Origin: Achaetomium macrosporum
Taxonomy: Eukaryota; Ascomycota; Sordariomycetes; Sordariales; Chaetomiaceae
Reading direction: 5' to 3'
Assembly: GCA_033296875.1 (NCBI GenBank)
Contig: MU860046.1
Span: 82,279-146,278 of the forward strand
Length of the DNA stretch: 64,000 bases
In this document: positions 21,702 through 32,460 of the stretch, piece by piece
Layout: every line of letters starts with the position of its first letter
Numbering within the stretch: position 1 is the stretch's first letter
Position numbers and translations under genes: made by a program
The notes under the pieces: generated by a model
Told to the model about the DNA's origin: nothing
Seen by the model: only the letters and a program-made list of their open reading frames with translations
Databases searched by the model: none

Positions 21702-24060
21702 TTAGCCCCTCCGGTCCCCGCTCCCCGACCCGAAATCCGGCTCAGCCACCGCCTTCTTGTCCTTCCTCGCCTTGATCACCAGCTCAGCCATGATCTGGAT
21801 GTGGTCCGCGGGGAAGTGATAGTTCGGGAACCCGGGCACACGCCTGAGGTGATCGCGGTCGGGCGGGCCGAGTAGGCTCACCACCTCGAGCGTGTTGGTC
21901 GAGTACCAGATATAGTCGATCACCTCGGCAAACCCGGGCACGTAGTTGGTGAAGGTGAGCTCGTCGGGGGTGCCGTTGAGATGGACGTAGGCCGAGCGCA
22001 TGCTGAAGGGATGCTCGACACCGTCCCGGGTGAAGCTCCCGTATTGGTGGTCGCCGAAGTCGTGGTGGTTGGGCGCTACGCGGCCCATTGACAGGAGCTC
22101 GTACACGCTGCTGTCGTAGGTCGAGTTGTAGTCGCCGCAGATGAGCAACGGAATGTCCGTGTTGTTCCTGTACTCCTGCGACGGGGCAGGTTCAGGCGCG
22201 TCGGCGCGCTCTTCCCCGTCTTCGGCCGGCAGCTGAATCATCTTCTTATCCTTCAGCGGGGCCCACCTGGCGTACTTCTCGGCCAGCCTCGTGAGATTCT
22301 CCATCAGAATGGCGGTCTGCACAAGCTTGACGTCGGCGAGTGTGGGCTCCCAGGCCAGGTGGGTGTTAGCCACGATGACCCGTGCGCCCGTCTGCCTGCT
22401 TTCGAAAAAGCAAATGAGCGCAATATTGTCCTTTGGCATTACCCGGTTGAAGATGTCGTGGTGGTTCTTCATGTCCGGGCGATTGATGGCGATGTTTGCA
22501 TAGTCGAGGAGCTGCTTGTCTAGCAATATCCACTTGTTGGCCTTATAGAACACGGCACATCCGTCGACCGCCTGGGCATCCTTCTCTGACATGGTCTTCG
22601 CCTTGGGTCTCGGCCAATGCACCCCTTTGTAGCCGTCCTGCGCTAGTTCCGGGCTGAAGAAGTCACGGAAAACGTCCGTCGCGATTTCTTGCAGACACAA
22701 GATATCCGCGTCTCTCTCGCGCAGCTCCTGAATTATTCTCTGTTTCCGGTAATCCCACGAGAGTGCGGTAGGCGGTGTATAGCCGTAGAGCGTCGGGGTC
22801 GCAAACTTGTCACAGAGAATGTTCCATGACAGGATCGAGATCCGTTCCAGATTTGGCGACACATCTTCTTGGACCACGACCCGCTTCCTGTCGGCAGGGG
22901 GCATCGGCACTGCAGGAAGTGTTGGTAAACAAAGACAAAGCTCTCCTTTGGGGAGTGATCATGCACTAACCTGGAGCTTTCTGAAGGAGCAGATTCACCA
23001 AGCTCTTTGTGTCACCGGTCATGATTTCCTGTTTAAGGGACGGGTCAAGCGGATTGCCCTCAATGCCGAGCATTTCCAGAAGATACAACGACCCTAGCTC
23101 CGTGGGTAGATCGCGGATCTGGTTGTTGAATAGATACAGGGACTTGAGGTTGGTGCACATGCCGATCTCGGGGGGTAGTTCAGAGATGAGATTGTAAGAG
23201 GCGTCAAGATGGCGAAGATGTCGCAGCCTTCCAATATCTTCGGGGAGATGTGTGAGCCGGTTAGACGCGATGAAGAGCTCCTGCAAAAACTCATATGCAA
23301 ACAGCGGGCGCGTCAGCACACGCAGTCCTTGGCCACTCATGTCCAGATTGTACCAATCTTGACGCTTGTTGGTTTTCCCCAGACTCCACGGCCGTCTCCT
23401 GTCGTCTTCACCGTCGACCGACGGTCCTGCGTCCCCTCCAGTGAGAGCGCCACCGCCAATGCCTCTATTCTCAGCTGCCTTAAGCCTTGCATAAAAGTGG
23501 GGCTGGTGCTGCTCTGTCATAGCAGCATGTGCCCGTTCTGCCTCCTTATGCAGCCGCAGCTGTTCTGCCCAGTGTTCGGAGACTTGCTGCCCTTGACCTC
23601 CCCTGGGTGTGGATGCGTGACCGTTTGGCAAGTTGCTCGAATAGGGACTGGCATTCGGCAAGACACCGCTCGAGAAGGCCGAATGGCCCATGAGAGACGC
23701 GCCGGCGCCATGGCCGCCATGGTCTGGTTGGATGCCCTGGTGGTGCTGGGCGTGAGCCTGGTGTGGGTGGGCCGACTGCTGCTGGAAGTTGTACAGCATG
23801 GGCATGGCCTGCTGCCGGCCCGGCGCACCATTGATGCGGGAGTTGTGGCCCTGCTGGTGGTTCTGGCCGTACATGCCGCGTGGGTTTTGGCTCGCGGAGC
23901 CGTGAGCAGCAGTCTTGCTAAGCGACGAGGGCTGGGCAGCAACGAGGTTGGTAAGGATCGAGTTCAAAAAGAGCCCGTTGGTGAGTTGGTCGTTAGAAAT
24001 ACCGTTCGGGGTAAGGGGGTTCGGAAAGGGGTGCAAAAGATGGCGGTGACCATCCGCCAT
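21702..24060 (-). CDS. ccr4: Ccr4, mRNA deadenylase of the CCR4-NOT complex
   Basis: Two exons, 24060-22971 and 22909-21702, joined by a 61-nt GTTAGT/TGCAG intron (phase 1), give 765 aa. Residues 1-200 are Gln/His/Asn-rich and disordered, as in other fungal Ccr4 proteins. Next come leucine-rich repeats (FLQELFIASNRLTHLPEDI, LDASYNLISELPPEIG, LFNNQIRDLPTELG), which in yeast bind Caf1. The C-terminal half is an endonuclease/exonuclease/phosphatase domain with ISILSWNILCD, DILCLQEI (catalytic Glu), ICGDYNSTYDS (Asp, Asn), VIDYIWYS and PADHI (catalytic His). All active-site residues are present, so poly(A)-specific 3'-5' exonuclease activity is expected in the cytoplasm. The 5' region above 24060 is open in places but looks like leader. 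Length and domain order are normal for the family. Confidence 0.96.
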
Positions 24061-27000
24061 CTACGAGTGATGCGGCGAGGGGTCTGACGGGGGTGGAAGA
24101 AGAAGAGGGAGGAGTCGAAGAACGTCGTCTAAGGTACGGGGGAGCAGATGAGTTGAGGCTCTGAACAGCAACGTCCGCATGAGGCACAGCAAGTTGTTCG
24201 TCGGGCATGGATGCAGTATGCTGATTCTCGTGCCGCGGCGGTCGACAGGGAGGTGAAGGCCGCTCGCTCAGAGGGCCATCCACCAGCACACTGCAGAGGA
24301 CGAGGGAAGATTGACCGTCGCCGGCTTGTTCGCAGTGATCCGCTGGGGTCCGCGTGAAGAAGGTCGGTCCCAAGAAGTTCTGCGACGTGCGCTCGCACTC
24401 CTCTAGTTCTCGAAAGGATGCTTGACGGTGTAACTGGGTTTTTTTTGTTTCTCTTTTTCCTTGTTCGCCTTCGTTCGGACTACAAGTCTCTGGGAAGCAG
24501 CAGCAGGTGTGTCAGTGCATGGACCGCAGAGCGTGGAAGTATCTCGCAAGGGTGGTTGGGAAAAAGGGAACGGGGTGGTAAATGCGGGACTGAGCACTGG
24601 GCATGACAGCAGGTGCCGCTTGGTTGCGTTTTGACGAACTCCTCTAGCGCAGACTGCGCATCATCTGGTCTCACCTATGAAAAAGAGTGCGCACCGCCTT
24701 TTGTGTAAAAATGGTGAGTTTGCCAATTAATACTTCAGTGAAAGGATATCGTCTGCGATGGGTGAAATGTGCCGTAGATAGTGTCGGATGCATCAACGGC
24801 TCAGTCTCCTCCCGCCTTGTGTTGTGGCCCGCTTTCGATGGAGTTGTGAGAGCGCAGCTATCACTCCACTTGTTTACCTAATATGTCACGTGATGTAGAC
24901 CCTCAGCCTCGGGGATTGAGCTGGAGGTCTGTGATGGCCCGTGGGTTCCCTCATCTTCAATACGCAGAACCTGACATGGTCAAAATTGTCAAGTTCTCAG
25001 CTAGGTGAGCGTCACTGCCATAACAGGGTGTCTTGGTGTGATTGGACAGTATCCACCTCGAAGATACATATCACGATCACCTCCCTTATGTGCAGCCATC
25101 TTCACATGGCAAGTGACAGCATCTCACACCTAACCTTCTAAGTTGAAGACAGCCTAAGGGCAAGGCTCGCCTAAGGTAGTCGATCCGGCCTCCGTCTTAT
25201 GAAGCACATTGTTTCTCTTTTCTCGCTCTCTCAAGCCACTAAATGACCCAGATACATAACTACTAGTGTAGACCTTTGTCTCTTTTTTTCACCCACCCCA
25301 AACCCGGCGGTGAAAAATCCAGCGAAGTTGGATTGGTGAATCATTCAATACCCGGCACCACCTTCGGCCTCCGAGACAACAAGGTCATATTTGGCTCTTG
25401 ACCAAGTATGCAACAGCACGGTGGACTGTTACTTTCTATAGCTACCAGAATAACTTAACTGTCTCTGCTGTTGGATCACAGGATCCAGCTGGATTCTTGG
25501 AAGACTCACATCCAGTCTTGTTGCTGTCATGCATGAAAACACAAAGTGGTCAGACACCGACTTCCTACAGTAACCAACAGCAGGGCAAGTCGATTTATCC
25601 TTCAATTAGCTTCTCGCCACAAAGGCAGGGCCGGCATTCCAAGGACGGCGCATACTGGTGAGTCTTGGGGCCCTCGGCAGGATTTCCGACTTGGCTGCGA
25701 GTTTGGAAATAGCCGTCGGCATGCAGATTCTCTCGCGTGCCCAGGCTGAGCCAGGTTGACGCTAGCTACCCGGGGTCATTGCGAAAGGATTCCGACTGCA
25801 GAGACTGGTTGTCACCGAAAGTTCTTCAAAGCGAGTGGTCATGGAGTCCTAAAGCCCAGCCATATGCGAACCAAATGCACTGCTACAGCATGTGCAAGGC
25901 CCATGAGGCCAATGGATACCCCGGATGACTGTCTGGGACCGGCGCAGAACAGGGGCATCAACCAGGCTCACCAGGCTGGCGATCCGGAACAGCCAATCCT
26001 AGGATGAAATGGCAATGCGGGGAAGCCGACCAGAAGGTGCACACCATGCTTTGCTCCACGCACTTGCACCGCATTGGGGAGGCCAGGTGAAGCCTGCGGC
26101 CGAAAACCTGGGGGAGCTAACGTTAAGAGACCACCATAAGACCTTACCGAGCCAAAATATGGCCGTCGGGGCAAGGAATAAAAATGGATGAAAAGGCCGC
26201 GCGGTGGCCGGCGATGGTCTTCCATTGGTGTCGTCCCTAAGGTAAATGCTGGCGTGCCGAGGCGTCTGGCGCCCATTTTCTCGATCCTTCTCGTCTACCC
26301 ACTGGTCTGTCTGTTGGACGGTGTCTTTAAGACGCTGCGGCCTTTTTGCTATTCCTTTATTTTGACTGTCGATCTATCCCTCCAAAAATATCACGCAACT
26401 GCAGCCAACAGCCGGGCGGGAGATCGTGAGCCTTCTTGATTTCGGACCGTCGCGGCCGCGGAGGCCCAACCAGGACAACGCAGAGGGTGCGCGTCATCAG
26501 GATCTTCCGTCGTCGCCTTTTTGGATCTCACGCAGTCCCAAACCAGAGGACTGGACATACCCCAGGTTGTGGCCCAAAGACCGCACACAGGAGGTACCTG
26601 GACGTACCGGCTCGCGCCATGCGACACACATCCTTGCGAAAATTCTTCGCTGGTGGCGCCGAAGATCCGTCGGATTGACCATGACCGGCGATATCACCCA
26701 GAGAGCGTTGGAAACAGGCAGAGTTGAAGAAGCACTTACACGCGGGCCAGCGCCTAGTACAGAAGAGCAAACACCCCACACAGACTCCTTATCAGACGGT
26801 GTGACATACGTCCTAACAAGTGCGGTCTCGCCACCCATTCGTGCCATTGCACCGCCTTTTGCGTTAGCCAGTCCTAGTCATCCCGGCTAGGGCGACCTGT
26901 CATCTCAGCAACAGGGAGCAGTGTCTGGATAACGGGGCTGCGTTGGCGGGAGACAAAGCGAATCGCCACAGCGGCGCTTCACCGGTTGGGAGAAGAAGTG

Positions 27001-27507
27001 GCAGGGAGCCGAAACAGACAGACGTTGAAGACCTCCAAAGAGGGGACAGTCCGGTGTCCAAGTTGGTGGTGCCGAGACGTTAGCCAACCTGCTGATCGCC
27101 TCGGAGGGTATTGCAGGGACTCAGGGGACGGCCGAGCTCCGTTTGGGGCCATCTTTCGGGGGGGAGCTGTCGTCGAAAGTTGAAACCGGAAGGTTTAGCC
27201 TTGGAAAGGGAAGGAAATCCAATTTCCGCCTACCCCTGGCCGAAAGTGCGAGCCCAAACCATTGGAACCAAGGCGGACGGAGTGCTGCTGGGATCCCGGT
27301 CCTGGACGAAGTTGCGACAGGAGAGAATCCGACCTGGCTGACGGCTCAGGCGGACAGCACCCACTGTAGCTGCAACCTCGCAGGACCCAAAGGACCGACC
27401 GGAACGCGCTCCGCGGGCACTGGCGGGGCACTCACCCCCCGTTCCCGGCAGCGACCCCTGCTGACATCGCGGGGAAAAAAGTTTCGCTTTTTCAGGTTAC
27501 AGCTAAA
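24061..27507. other. Long intergenic region between divergent ccr4 and methyltransferase genes
   Basis: About 3.4 kb with only short frames. A T-rich run lies near 24437-24470. CTAAGGTA at about 25170 belongs to the dispersed motif. The last 600-1000 bp before 27508 are G/A-rich and probably the 5' leader of the methyltransferase. The frame at 27143-27781 overlaps the real gene out of frame. Confidence 0.4.
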
Positions 27508-29601
27508 ATGGAGTTTCTCTCCGGATACGCAGCCGCCAAGGCCCCTTACCTGGCTTATGAAGTCGAGGACCGCTTTCAGAATTCGCAGCGCCCAAAGCCG
27601 GCTCGCTCCAATTCGACATCGAGGACGACAACGAAGAAGCGATCGCGCATTCCGGGCCACGCCAGGACAAACAGTGCGAGCACAAGCAGCAGCGGCGGCG
27701 GGCGCACTGAGCAACAGTCATCGACGTCGCACCACAACGCCGGGTGGCTGCAGTCGCCAGCGGGCGGTGCCGGCGCCGTGACATCAACCGCAGCAGACCG
27801 TGCGGAACCAATCGCCGCGCAGCACCACGGTAGGCATCGCTTGCGCCGCAACTCCGCTCGGGAACTGGAACGGGAAGGCGAACGAGGACAGATGTCTGCG
27901 CCCCTCAAACACTACAAGGACAAGCAGCTGCCAGCGACGCCCCGACTCAATACGCAGGAAGCTAGCTCCAAACTTGCTGGCACTGCGAACGCTGCCGAAC
28001 CGGCTTCGGCCCGGACGCCGGCCTCTGCAGGCGCCACCTTCGGCAATCCCGGTGCCATCGTAGCAGCCGTCGCATTCCCCGATCGACGCATACCTCAACC
28101 AGCAACCGCCATGTATCCATATCCGTCAGACACCGGCAAGATGTCCGGCAGCGGTGGCGCCAAAGCTGAGAGCGTATCCAGCGTTTCGGGGGCCACCTCC
28201 ACAAGTAACCGGATGAGCGAGCAGCGATCCGACCCGGCGCATCATCAATGGCCGTTTGTCGTCCGCAATGGACGAACTTACCTCGCAGACCCGGATCTTC
28301 CCTACCCATTGCCTGTCGACCTTGAAGAACTTAATCGCCAGGTCTTAAAAACAATGATGATGCTGCAGTTGTTCGGCCGCCCGATCATGTCCCCCGAGTT
28401 CGCCGATAAACCGCCCTCTCGGATCTTGGATGCTGGCTGCGGAACGGGCTTCTGGAGCATGATGTGCCACAGGTACTATGCGGCGCGGGGCCACAAAGAT
28501 ATCTCGTTCACGGGCCTCGACATCGCCCAGCTTCCCCCCACCTTGGCCACAGGGAGCACCGGGTCATCGTCCTCGTCCTTATCAGGGGACGCACCACCAC
28601 CAGACCGGCCAGACAAGGACATGAACTGGAGCTTCGTGCAGCACGATCTCCGCAAGGTCCCGCTCCCCTTCCCCGACGAGAGTTTCGATTTCATCATGTC
28701 CAAGGACATGTGCCTCGCCGTCTCGGCCCCGATGAACCAAGGCCTCATCGAAGAATACATCCGCATCCTCAAACCGGGCGGCACGCTGGAGCTGTGGGAG
28801 ACCGACCACATGCTGCGCATGCTCCGCCCGCACGTGCCCGACGAAGGCGGAACCACGTCGGGACCTTCCATCTTCACCACCGACCCCGAGTCTTCCACCA
28901 CCACTAACGCAGGCGACGAGCCACAACAACAACACCAGTCCGAGATAGGCGGCGCCTACATCATGACCCCCAACACCCCGCTCTCCACGCCCCTCAACAC
29001 CTTCCTCGTCGAATTCAACAGCTGGATCACGCGCGCCCTCGAGGCCCGCGCCCTCAGCCCCATGCCCTGCACCGCCATCGGCGCGCTGCTCGTCCAGGAG
29101 GCCGAGACGCTGACCAACCCGGGCAGCCGCCGGCTGGCGGTGCCGCTGTCCGAGATCCGGTGGGAGCGGGAAGGCGTCGGCGGAGTTGTAACGAAAGACG
29201 GGAAGAGCTACATCGAGAGTGCCTCGAAGGGGACGGCGCGCAGGGCGGCGGAGGCGGCGGCGGCGGCAGGTAGTAGTACTACTGCGGGGGCTGGAGGGGG
29301 GGGAGGAGGAGGAGCGCAAGGATGTGGCGGCGGAGGAAGCGGAAGCGGAGCGGTCGGGGCGACGGGGAGGAGGCTGGACCCGGTGGCGGCGGCGCTGCGG
29401 AAGACGGCGCTCATGACGGTCGTCCATCGCATCCAGAGCCTGGAGCCGCTGCTGAGGGAGGTCAGCGGCAAGAGCCAGGACGAGTGGGATACCTGGCTGG
29501 GCAAGATGATCAACAATCTTGTGAAGGAGAATGGGACCAGCTTGGGGGAGTGTCTTGAGGTCGGGGCTTGGTGGGCGAAGAAGCGGATTCCGAAGCCTTG
29601 A
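27508..29601 (+). CDS. Long SAM-dependent methyltransferase with disordered N-terminus
   Basis: Intronless ORF of 697 aa. The first 240 residues are Ser/Thr/Ala/Arg-rich and low complexity. The conserved part starts at HQWPFVVRNGRTYL and VDLEELNRQVLKTMM, followed by SAM motif I, RILDAGCGTGFW (about residues 305-316), FTGLDIAQLPP (motif II), WSFVQHDLRKVPLPF (motif III), SFDFIMSKDM and ILKPGGTLELWETDH (post-motif region). A Gly/Ala/Ser insert of about 30 residues near residue 600 interrupts the C-terminal helical part, which ends LGECLEVGAWWAKKRIP. The arrangement resembles fungal 'TAM domain' methyltransferases of unknown substrate. The small-molecule motif set, not a SET domain, suggests a small molecule or a protein side chain. 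No secretion signal. The start at MEFLSGYAAAKAPYLAYEVE looks right because that segment reads as real protein. Confidence 0.88.
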   Translation: MEFLSGYAAAKAPYLAYEVEDRFQNSQRPKPARSNSTSRTTTKKRSRIPGHARTNSASTSSSGGGRTEQQSSTSHHNAGWLQSPAGGAGAVTSTAADRAEPIAAQHHGRHRLRRNSARELEREGERGQMSAPLKHYKDKQLPATPRLNTQEASSKLAGTANAAEPASARTPASAGATFGNPGAIVAAVAFPDRRIPQPATAMYPYPSDTGKMSGSGGAKAESVSSVSGATSTSNRMSEQRSDPAHHQWPFVVRNGRTYLADPDLPYPLPVDLEELNRQVLKTMMMLQLFGRPIMSPEFADKPPSRILDAGCGTGFWSMMCHRYYAARGHKDISFTGLDIAQLPPTLATGSTGSSSSSLSGDAPPPDRPDKDMNWSFVQHDLRKVPLPFPDESFDFIMSKDMCLAVSAPMNQGLIEEYIRILKPGGTLELWETDHMLRMLRPHVPDEGGTTSGPSIFTTDPESSTTTNAGDEPQQQHQSEIGGAYIMTPNTPLSTPLNTFLVEFNSWITRALEARALSPMPCTAIGALLVQEAETLTNPGSRRLAVPLSEIRWEREGVGGVVTKDGKSYIESASKGTARRAAEAAAAAGSSTTAGAGGGGGGGAQGCGGGGSGSGAVGATGRRLDPVAAALRKTALMTVVHRIQSLEPLLREVSGKSQDEWDTWLGKMINNLVKENGTSLGECLEVGAWWAKKRIPKP

Positions 29602-30245
29602 AGGGCGGGCTGTGAGATGGGATTGTTCGGGGGGTGGAGGACGGTTGTGGTTGGTTGATCCGGGGGATTGGAAACTGTGGCAGGCTGCATCTATCTGATC
29701 TGTCTTCCTTGGGGGAGGGGCAGGGGGTTTGCCATTCTCGAAGCGGTCTATTTCAACAAACTGAGCGCCCTTTCGCCGTCGCCGGCCATTGCTATCACGG
29801 TCCTTGTTCTGTATACTCTACTACATTGCTACGCTCCGTCATATCTCTTCCTCAGCGTCCGGTATCGTTTGAGGTAGTACCTGGTTGTACACCGGCAGGG
29901 TCAGTTTGCTGAGCAACAATGAGTGATGGAAGAGTTACAGACGGCCAGGAAGGAATGTGCGACTTTGGACTTGGGTACGGTTTGAAGGTTGGGGCAGTCG
30001 GTTGCATGTATGTGTCAAGACTTCATATTTGATGTGTATCTAGGTTGTTCTCATGTCTGTATGAAGATACTGCAACGGGGCATTCATAGTTGTACAATGA
30101 GTAGATTTCCCAAGACTTGTTGCCCATATGTTGCTGGGGCAGAGCTGCAGTGGTTGATGCAGATGCTCGTGGTGTGACTGAGCTGTTCGGAGCACTGTAG
30201 GTGGCATGACCTTTAAAAAAAAACCAGCTATGAGAGGAACTTGAC
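29602..30245. other. 3' region of the methyltransferase gene
   Basis: Spacer between convergent genes. It contains a run of nine A at 30214-30222 (T-run on the minus strand) just past the LYR gene's stop codon. No gene seen. Confidence 0.4.
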
Positions 30246-30697
30246 TTACAGCGCTTCGATCTCTGTTGTGTTGGGTCAGACAGAGTCAGTCAGCTTTGGA
30301 CTTGCGAACTGCCCGATTCATGTGCGTTTTTGCTCCTTCATCTTTACAGGGGACCCGTTGATGTGTGCAGAAAGCACACAACGCATCGACGACTGAGTCG
30401 GGGTCACTCTACCTTTCCTGACGAACTCGGCACGGGCAATTCCCTGTCTGATCTCCTCTTCGTCCGTAAGGTGCGCCTTCGCCATGAAGGCGCGGTGTAG
30501 CCGGGACCGGAAGTAGTTGTAGCCTAGAGGATACTCGCGGCCGAGAAAGAGGAGGTCTGAGGTGAGGACGGTGTAAGCGAAACAATGCCGCTGGGATGGT
30601 TTAAAGGGTTGCCCTGGTGAGGATGGGGATGAAACTTGCGTTTGTAAATGGCAATGACCTGCCTCCTCAGCTCCGGGTTATTAGGGGCTGGCGGCAT
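30246..30697 (-). CDS. Small LYR-family protein, ETFRF1/LYRM5-like
   Basis: A 72-aa gene hidden in three exons: 30697-30640, 30556-30413 and 30262-30246. Exon 1 reads MPPAPNNPELRRQVIAIYK, exon 2 starts LLFLGREYPLGYNYF and holds DEEEIRQGIARAEFVRK, and exon 3 adds EIEAL and the stop codon. This matches the LYR protein LYRM5/ETFRF1, whose human form carries the same YKxLLYLGRxYP, IAQGEFVMKELEAL pattern. ETFRF1 binds electron-transfer flavoprotein in mitochondria and removes its FAD; that role here is inferred. Intron 1 has a GC donor (GCAAGT) and a CTCAG acceptor, in phase. Intron 2 is GTAGAG to AACAG. Human LYRM5 runs about 15 residues longer at the C-terminus. A possible further splice at GTAAGT after the last Leu codon leads to nothing family-like. 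Confidence 0.85.
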
Positions 30698-31314
30698 TGC
30701 GGGAAGTGGCCTGCACTGGAGTGCAGATACCGTATATGGATGTTGCACTTTTGATATTGGGTACGATCTTGTAGGGTGCAGGGCTCCAAATGACGCCATA
30801 CCGGAGGATCAGGTTTCAACACGGCCCGCAGTTGGCGGTCTGGAGTTTGTACAAACACAGTGCCGATGAACGTACCTACTGTAGCCACAGCCCAAGTGCT
30901 GTCTTCAAAACTGATGGAGTCAAACTGATCGCTCATTGCCTCTCAGTCAAGTCTGGCTATGAACCGACGGGCTGGTTCATCATTGCAACTCTCTTATCAC
31001 GATATCTTGCGATAATTTACAATATTAACAATTGGAGGAACATGTGTTCGGTTGACCTCACCCGGCTTGCATCGGCCGGGCAGGGGACGAATGCCCCCAC
31101 CTCATCTTCGGCTTCCACCCTGCCGAAAGCGAGCCGATGGCGACAACCTTAGACTCTTGATATCTGGTTGTTGACGTTGTTTGGGAGCCGCATTCGATGT
31201 GAATTCACTCCGAATCCAGCTGAAAGGACGGGTTTTTGAGTTGCTCCTTCCATTAAGGAGTATCACATCGGGTGCATACCATCACTGGTGACTGGACTGT
31301 GAGAAGCGTCCGCG
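30698..31314. other. Intergenic region between divergent small genes
   Basis: It should hold the promoters of the LYR gene (minus) and the hotdog thioesterase gene (plus). No TATA box stands out. Confidence 0.35.
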
Positions 31315-32460
31315 ATGCCCTCCTTCCTCCCACCGGCGCAAGTGAGGCTCGCCGGGAGGTTGAGAGTATGCCGCCGGGTCTTGATCTCAGGCGCACCTTC
31401 ACCACACCACTATCTGCGCCGGCCATTCTCGGTCTCGTCCGCCCGTCCCAGCGCCACATCGATCTCAGATAGCGTCGCCAAGCTCCCGCCGCCTCCGCCG
31501 TCCCGCTGGATCGCCGAGCTGCGCACGCGCATCGGCAAATGCCTCGTCTTCGGCTGCAACAGTCAGCAGATTTCGCAGGCGGCGGTGGTCATGCGCGCGT
31601 TGGCAACCGAATGGAGAGAGCTGTTGGTGGGCAGCGAGGGTTTCCTGACGGGCGGGCGGCGCGGGCTGGATGGGAGGGAGATTGCGTGGGGGGAGATGGA
31701 TTCCTTTGTAGGTTCTCTATTTTGCCCATTGGTACAGCTATCATGTTATGATGTGTTTGCTGACATACGGGCCAGGGGCATGTCAATAATGTGAACTACT
31801 ACCGCTACGCCGAGTCGGCGCGCGTGAACTGGATTACCAACTTCGCTGTCCACGTTGACCCAGAGCATCGCGAGGAGTGGAGGGAGTTGATGTCTCCCAG
31901 GGCCACGGGGCTCATTATGCGCAGTTTGAAGGCAGACTTCAAGTTTGTATGTTACCCAACACTCTGCGTCCCTCGGGTAGGTATGCTTCTCCATGTACAG
32001 CGGCTAACATGAGCCACTCAGCCCATGGTCTACCCGGACAAGATCTCGGTGTATCACAAGTTGCGGGCCAAGCCCGAAGGCGACCCCGCCCCGAGCTCCT
32101 TTTTCCTCGACTGCATCGTCTTGTCGCACCAGCACAGGAGGGCGTCCTGCCGTCTGGAGGAGGATATAGTGATCTATGATTACAAAGCTGGCGGGAAGAC
32201 CAGCATGCCGAGCTTCATGGTAGAGTTGTTCGAGAAGACGTGGAAGCTGCAGCAACAGGAGACGCTGAGGGCGAGGACGCGGATATGGGATTTGATCCGG
32301 TCTGTTGAGAAACTGGAAAAGGAAACCTGTGAGTAGAAATCCTGGCTTCTGCACAGTCTCCAAAAGGCTCTTGAATTGAGGAACAAGGACCTAGCTCACA
32401 TTGCCGGTAGGGGACCGTCCGGACGCTGTCGAGGACATGGGGGGCCTCAAAGAGCAGTAG
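31315..32460 (+). CDS. Mitochondrial hotdog-fold thioesterase-like protein
   Basis: Four exons, 31315-31707, 31776-31946, 32022-32328 and 32411-32460, all with in-phase GT-AG introns, give 306 aa. The first 50 residues are rich in Arg, Ser and Pro without acids, a typical mitochondrial presequence. The hotdog core shows WGEMDSFGHVNNVNYYRYAE, rebuilt across the first splice junction; its Asp and the GHVNN helix are the catalytic signature of 4HBT-type acyl-CoA thioesterases. Later blocks include YPDKISVYHKL, LDCIVLSHQHRRASC and IVIYDYKAGGK, which complete the beta-sheet. The short last exon adds WDRPDAVEDMGGLKEQ. The family hydrolyses acyl thioesters, but the substrate is unknown and some fungal members may be structural partners of mitochondrial ribosomes. 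The start is chosen as the first Met before the presequence. Confidence 0.85.

Noticed and set aside
23209..24087. 292-codon plus-strand frame
   Set aside because: It is the antisense shadow of ccr4 exon 1.
27143..27781. 212-codon frame overlapping the start of the methyltransferase
   Set aside because: It runs out of frame with the real gene and lacks any motif.
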